A DNA stretch of 27,435 nt from Palsa-147 sp049279675 (GTDB taxonomy: Bacteria; Acidobacteriota; Terriglobia; Acidiferrales; UBA7541), in the NCBI GenBank assembly GCA_049279675.1, contig JBAPOP010000147.1, forward strand, positions 1 through 27,435, written 5' to 3'. The notes under the pieces are model-generated. The model searched no databases, had not been told where the DNA came from, and saw nothing but the letters and a program-made list of their open reading frames with translations. This document shows positions 25,249 to 27,435 of this stretch, in pieces (the first letter of the stretch is position 1; each line of letters begins with the position of its first letter). Both the position numbers and the translations under genes were made by a program.

Positions 25249-27246
25249 TCAGTCCTCGGTCGAAAACTTGCCTTGCTGTCTCGCTTTTTCCACCACGCTG
25301 ATGAACGCGTCTTCGAGCGTGAAGCGGCCTTCTTGTGCGTCCAGCACGCGAATGCCGTTCGCTTCAAGCTGTGCGGTCGTCGCCGCCTTGGCTTTCTCCG
25401 CGTCGTCATCGGCAACGATATGTAGCCGGTCGCCGAACAGCGAAACGCGCCACCTTTCGCCCTCAACTTTCAACAGGTCCGCCGCTTGCTGCGGTTTATC
25501 GACCACAAACTCGAGCAAGTGTCCGGGCTGGCGGCTCTTGATTTCGCTGGGGCTGCCCTCGGCCACAAATTCGCCGGCAGCCATCAAGCCCAGGCGATTG
25601 CACTGTTCGGCTTCTTCCAGGTAATGAGTGGTGACCAGGATGGCAGTGCCCGCATCCGCGAGGCGGTTGATCATGGTCCAGAATGCACGGCGCGCCAGCG
25701 GGTCCACGCCGGAGGTCGGCTCGTCCAGGAACAGCACACTCGGCTCATGCATTATCGCGGCGCCAAAGGCGACGCGCTGCTTCCATCCGCCCGGCAAGCT
25801 GCCGGTGATCTGATCTTGCTTGCCTTCGAGCCCGGAAAAAGAAAGAACCCAGCGCCATTTTTCATCGCGCTCGTTCTCGGGCACACCGTAAACTCCGGCG
25901 AAAAATTCCAGATTTTCGCGGATGGTCAAGTCGTCGTAGAGAGAGAATTTCTGCGACATGTAGCCGATTTGCTGGCGCACGCGTTGCGAGCGCACACTTG
26001 CGCTATCGTGCGCTCCCGCTAGTAGAATTTGCCCCTGCGTGGGGTCGAGCAGTCCGCACAGCATCCTGATCGCGGTCGTCTTTCCGGCTCCGTTGGCGCC
26101 GAGGAGGCCGTAGATCTCTCCGTAATGAACTTCGATGTTGATATTTTTGACGGCAGTGAAAGTGCCGAATTGCATGGAGAGATTCTTCCCGCCGATGGCG
26201 ATCTGGCCGCGGAGATTCTGATGGCTATGGCGCCCGGGAAACGGAGTGTCGTGCATCTCGTGGCCCAGGCTGCGCAGTGTGGAGACAAATGTATTTTCGA
26301 GTGTCGGGTTGTCGATACGAACGTCGTCGATCGCGAGCCCCGCAGCGTCCATGCTCTCCTTGAGAATAAGTTGCGCCGCTTGCGGATCGTGCACGAGCAG
26401 GTCGAGTCGGTCGCCGAATCGCTGCACGTCGATAATTTCTTTTTCTGGTCCGCTGACCGCACACAGAATTGTTTCTGCTTCGCTCAGTTTCGCGGTACGC
26501 AGTTCCAGCCGCTTTGCGTGCAGCCGTGAACGCAGCTCAGCCGGTGTGCCGACCTGTTGCAATTCGCCCAGATACATCAAGGCCACGCGGTTGCAGCGTT
26601 CCGCTTCATCGAGGTAAGGAGTGGCCACCAAGATCGTCAGACCATCTGCCGCGAGGTGAGCGAGCACATCCCAGAATTCGCGGCGCGACACTGGATCGAC
26701 GCCGGTCGTGGGTTCGTCGAGCAGAAGCACGCGCGGCTGGGGCACCAGTGCGCAGACCAGCGACAACTTTTGTTTCATTCCGCCGCTCAGCCGGCCCGCA
26801 AGCCGATCCGCGAAACGATCCATATCAAACATCTTTAAATAGCGATGCCCGCGATCCAGTATTTCCTCGACTGGAACGCGGCGCAGATCCCCTATGTATC
26901 GAATGTTTTCGGCGACGCTCAGATCGGGATATAGGCTGAATGCCTGCGTCAAATAACCGGTTTGCGATCGCGTTTCGCGAGCGGGCCGGCCAAAGACATC
27001 CGCCGTACCACTGGTAGCCTCCATCACGCCCGCTAAAATCTGAAATGTCGAAGTCTTGCCCGCGCCATCGGGGCCGATCAAACCGAAGATTTCTCCGTGA
27101 TCGACTTCCAGACTGGCGCCGCGAACAGCTTCGATCGAGCCATAGCGTTTCCAGAGGTTCTGGACGCGGATGGCTACCCCAGATGAATTTCCCAATCGCG
27201 CGTCCAACGCGCCGAGACCCCGGAGATCAGAATTAGCCGTTGCCAT
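25249..27246 (-). CDS. Double ABC transporter ATPase (YbhF-like), two nucleotide-binding domains
   Basis: A 665-residue cytoplasmic ATPase with two fused ABC domains that energises the ABC-2 permeases. NBD1: P-loop GPDGAGKTS (58-66), signature LSGGMKQ (153-159), Walker B LLLDEP with Asp177/Glu178, and TPY with Pro210 where the H-loop histidine is expected. NBD2: P-loop GANGAGKTT (383-391), degenerate signature LPGGWKQ (484-490), Asp508/Glu509 and H-loop His541. The domains are therefore unequal, one site complete and one degenerate, as in E. coli YbhF. GTG 27273 would overlap the HlyD stop by 19 bases; ATG 27246 is preferred, starting eight bases after it. Confidence 0.94.
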   Translation of the reverse strand: MATANSDLRGLGALDARLGNSSGVAIRVQNLWKRYGSIEAVRGASLEVDHGEIFGLIGPDGAGKTSTFQILAGVMEATSGTADVFGRPARETRSQTGYLTQAFSLYPDLSVAENIRYIGDLRRVPVEEILDRGHRYLKMFDMDRFADRLAGRLSGGMKQKLSLVCALVPQPRVLLLDEPTTGVDPVSRREFWDVLAHLAADGLTILVATPYLDEAERCNRVALMYLGELQQVGTPAELRSRLHAKRLELRTAKLSEAETILCAVSGPEKEIIDVQRFGDRLDLLVHDPQAAQLILKESMDAAGLAIDDVRIDNPTLENTFVSTLRSLGHEMHDTPFPGRHSHQNLRGQIAIGGKNLSMQFGTFTAVKNINIEVHYGEIYGLLGANGAGKTTAIRMLCGLLDPTQGQILLAGAHDSASVRSQRVRQQIGYMSQKFSLYDDLTIRENLEFFAGVYGVPENERDEKWRWVLSFSGLEGKQDQITGSLPGGWKQRVAFGAAIMHEPSVLFLDEPTSGVDPLARRAFWTMINRLADAGTAILVTTHYLEEAEQCNRLGLMAAGEFVAEGSPSEIKSRQPGHLLEFVVDKPQQAADLLKVEGERWRVSLFGDRLHIVADDDAEKAKAATTAQLEANGIRVLDAQEGRFTLEDAFISVVEKARQQGKFSTED

Positions 27247-27254
27247 CTCTGCTC

Positions 27255-27435
27255 TTATCTGCCTTTTGGCCACGTATTGCCGTGAACCAGAATCTCTCCG
27301 TCGGCGGGCATGCCTGGTTTCGCAAATCCAATAGCCCCTTTGAGCTGCAACTTGACGCCAACAACCTGTTTCACGCGATCGTTCCTGAAATAGGTGTTTT
27401 CCGGCGTGAATGTGGCTTGCGGATCGATCCGCAAG
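27255..27435 (-). CDS. HlyD-family periplasmic adaptor (membrane fusion protein), C-terminal part
   Basis: Only the last 59 or so codons are inside the window. They read TFTPENTYFRNDRVKQVVGVK, LKGAIGFAKPGMPADGEI and end WPKGR. The FTP.N.....R...V..VK....N/KPGMPA pattern is the C-terminal beta-barrel end of YbhG/HlyD-type adaptors, which bridge inner-membrane ABC permeases to TolC. The N-terminal membrane anchor and coiled coil lie beyond base 27435. It is the first visible gene of the five-gene efflux operon; any regulator lies outside. Confidence 0.87.
   Translation of the reverse strand, partial: LRIDPQATFTPENTYFRNDRVKQVVGVKLQLKGAIGFAKPGMPADGEILVHGNTWPKGR

Noticed and set aside
25236..25466. 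N-terminal extension of the YbhS-like permease
   Set aside because: Arg/Lys-rich shadow of the ATPase C-terminus; ATG 25235 has a ribosome binding site and the normal family start.

Overview
The window looks like a chromosomal segment of an acidobacterium-like, GC-moderate Gram-negative bacterium. Support comes from an FtsX-type permease remnant resembling the acidobacterial duplicated orphan permease family, a Ser/Thr kinase fused to a STAND ATPase and TPR repeats, an exported GH3 glycosidase, and an outer-membrane efflux system. The assignment rests on gene content read by eye, so it is moderate confidence only. I saw no phage, insertion sequence, CRISPR array, rRNA or tRNA.

Layout. 1-5077 (+): a respiratory formate dehydrogenase operon: catalytic subunit (5' end outside the window) with an in-frame UGA selenocysteine codon at 42-44 and a SECIS hairpin right after it, then the iron-sulfur subunit, the cytochrome b subunit and the maturation factor FdhE, with overlapping junctions. 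5193-7505 (-): an exported GH3 beta-glycosidase. 7506-8072: a gene-poor stretch with one copy of a 63-bp dispersed repeat. 8073-8246 (+): an orphan Flp pilin. 8596-11703 (+): a kinase-STAND-TPR regulator with a TATAAT box almost touching its start codon. 11781-12726: a divergent pair, a DUF4242-like small protein and an OsmC-type peroxiredoxin. 12920-13846 (+): an exported alpha/beta hydrolase with an Asp nucleophile. 14013-17054 (-): two coupled MacB/FtsX permeases without an ATPase, followed by the truncated tail of a third permease from another subfamily. 17212-17580 (-): a small lipoprotein. 17581-17992: the second copy of the 63-bp repeat.

17993-21005 (-): a three-gene unit, FadR/FCD-type GntR regulator, beta-hydroxyacid dehydrogenase and an M24 (creatinase/aminopeptidase-fold) protein. 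Its upstream region carries two palindromes of the FadR/PdhR operator type, so this looks like a self-regulated catabolic operon of unknown substrate. The M24 protein lacks two residues normally needed for metal-dependent peptidase chemistry.

21349-27435 (-): a tripartite ABC-2 efflux operon in the order HlyD adaptor (partial), double ATPase, permease, permease, TolC-like outer-membrane factor. This resembles E. coli ybhGFSR with its own outer-membrane channel, so all parts of an envelope-spanning exporter are encoded together.

Most worth follow-up: the selenocysteine codon with SECIS, the atypical M24 operon with its operators, and the dispersed repeat pair.
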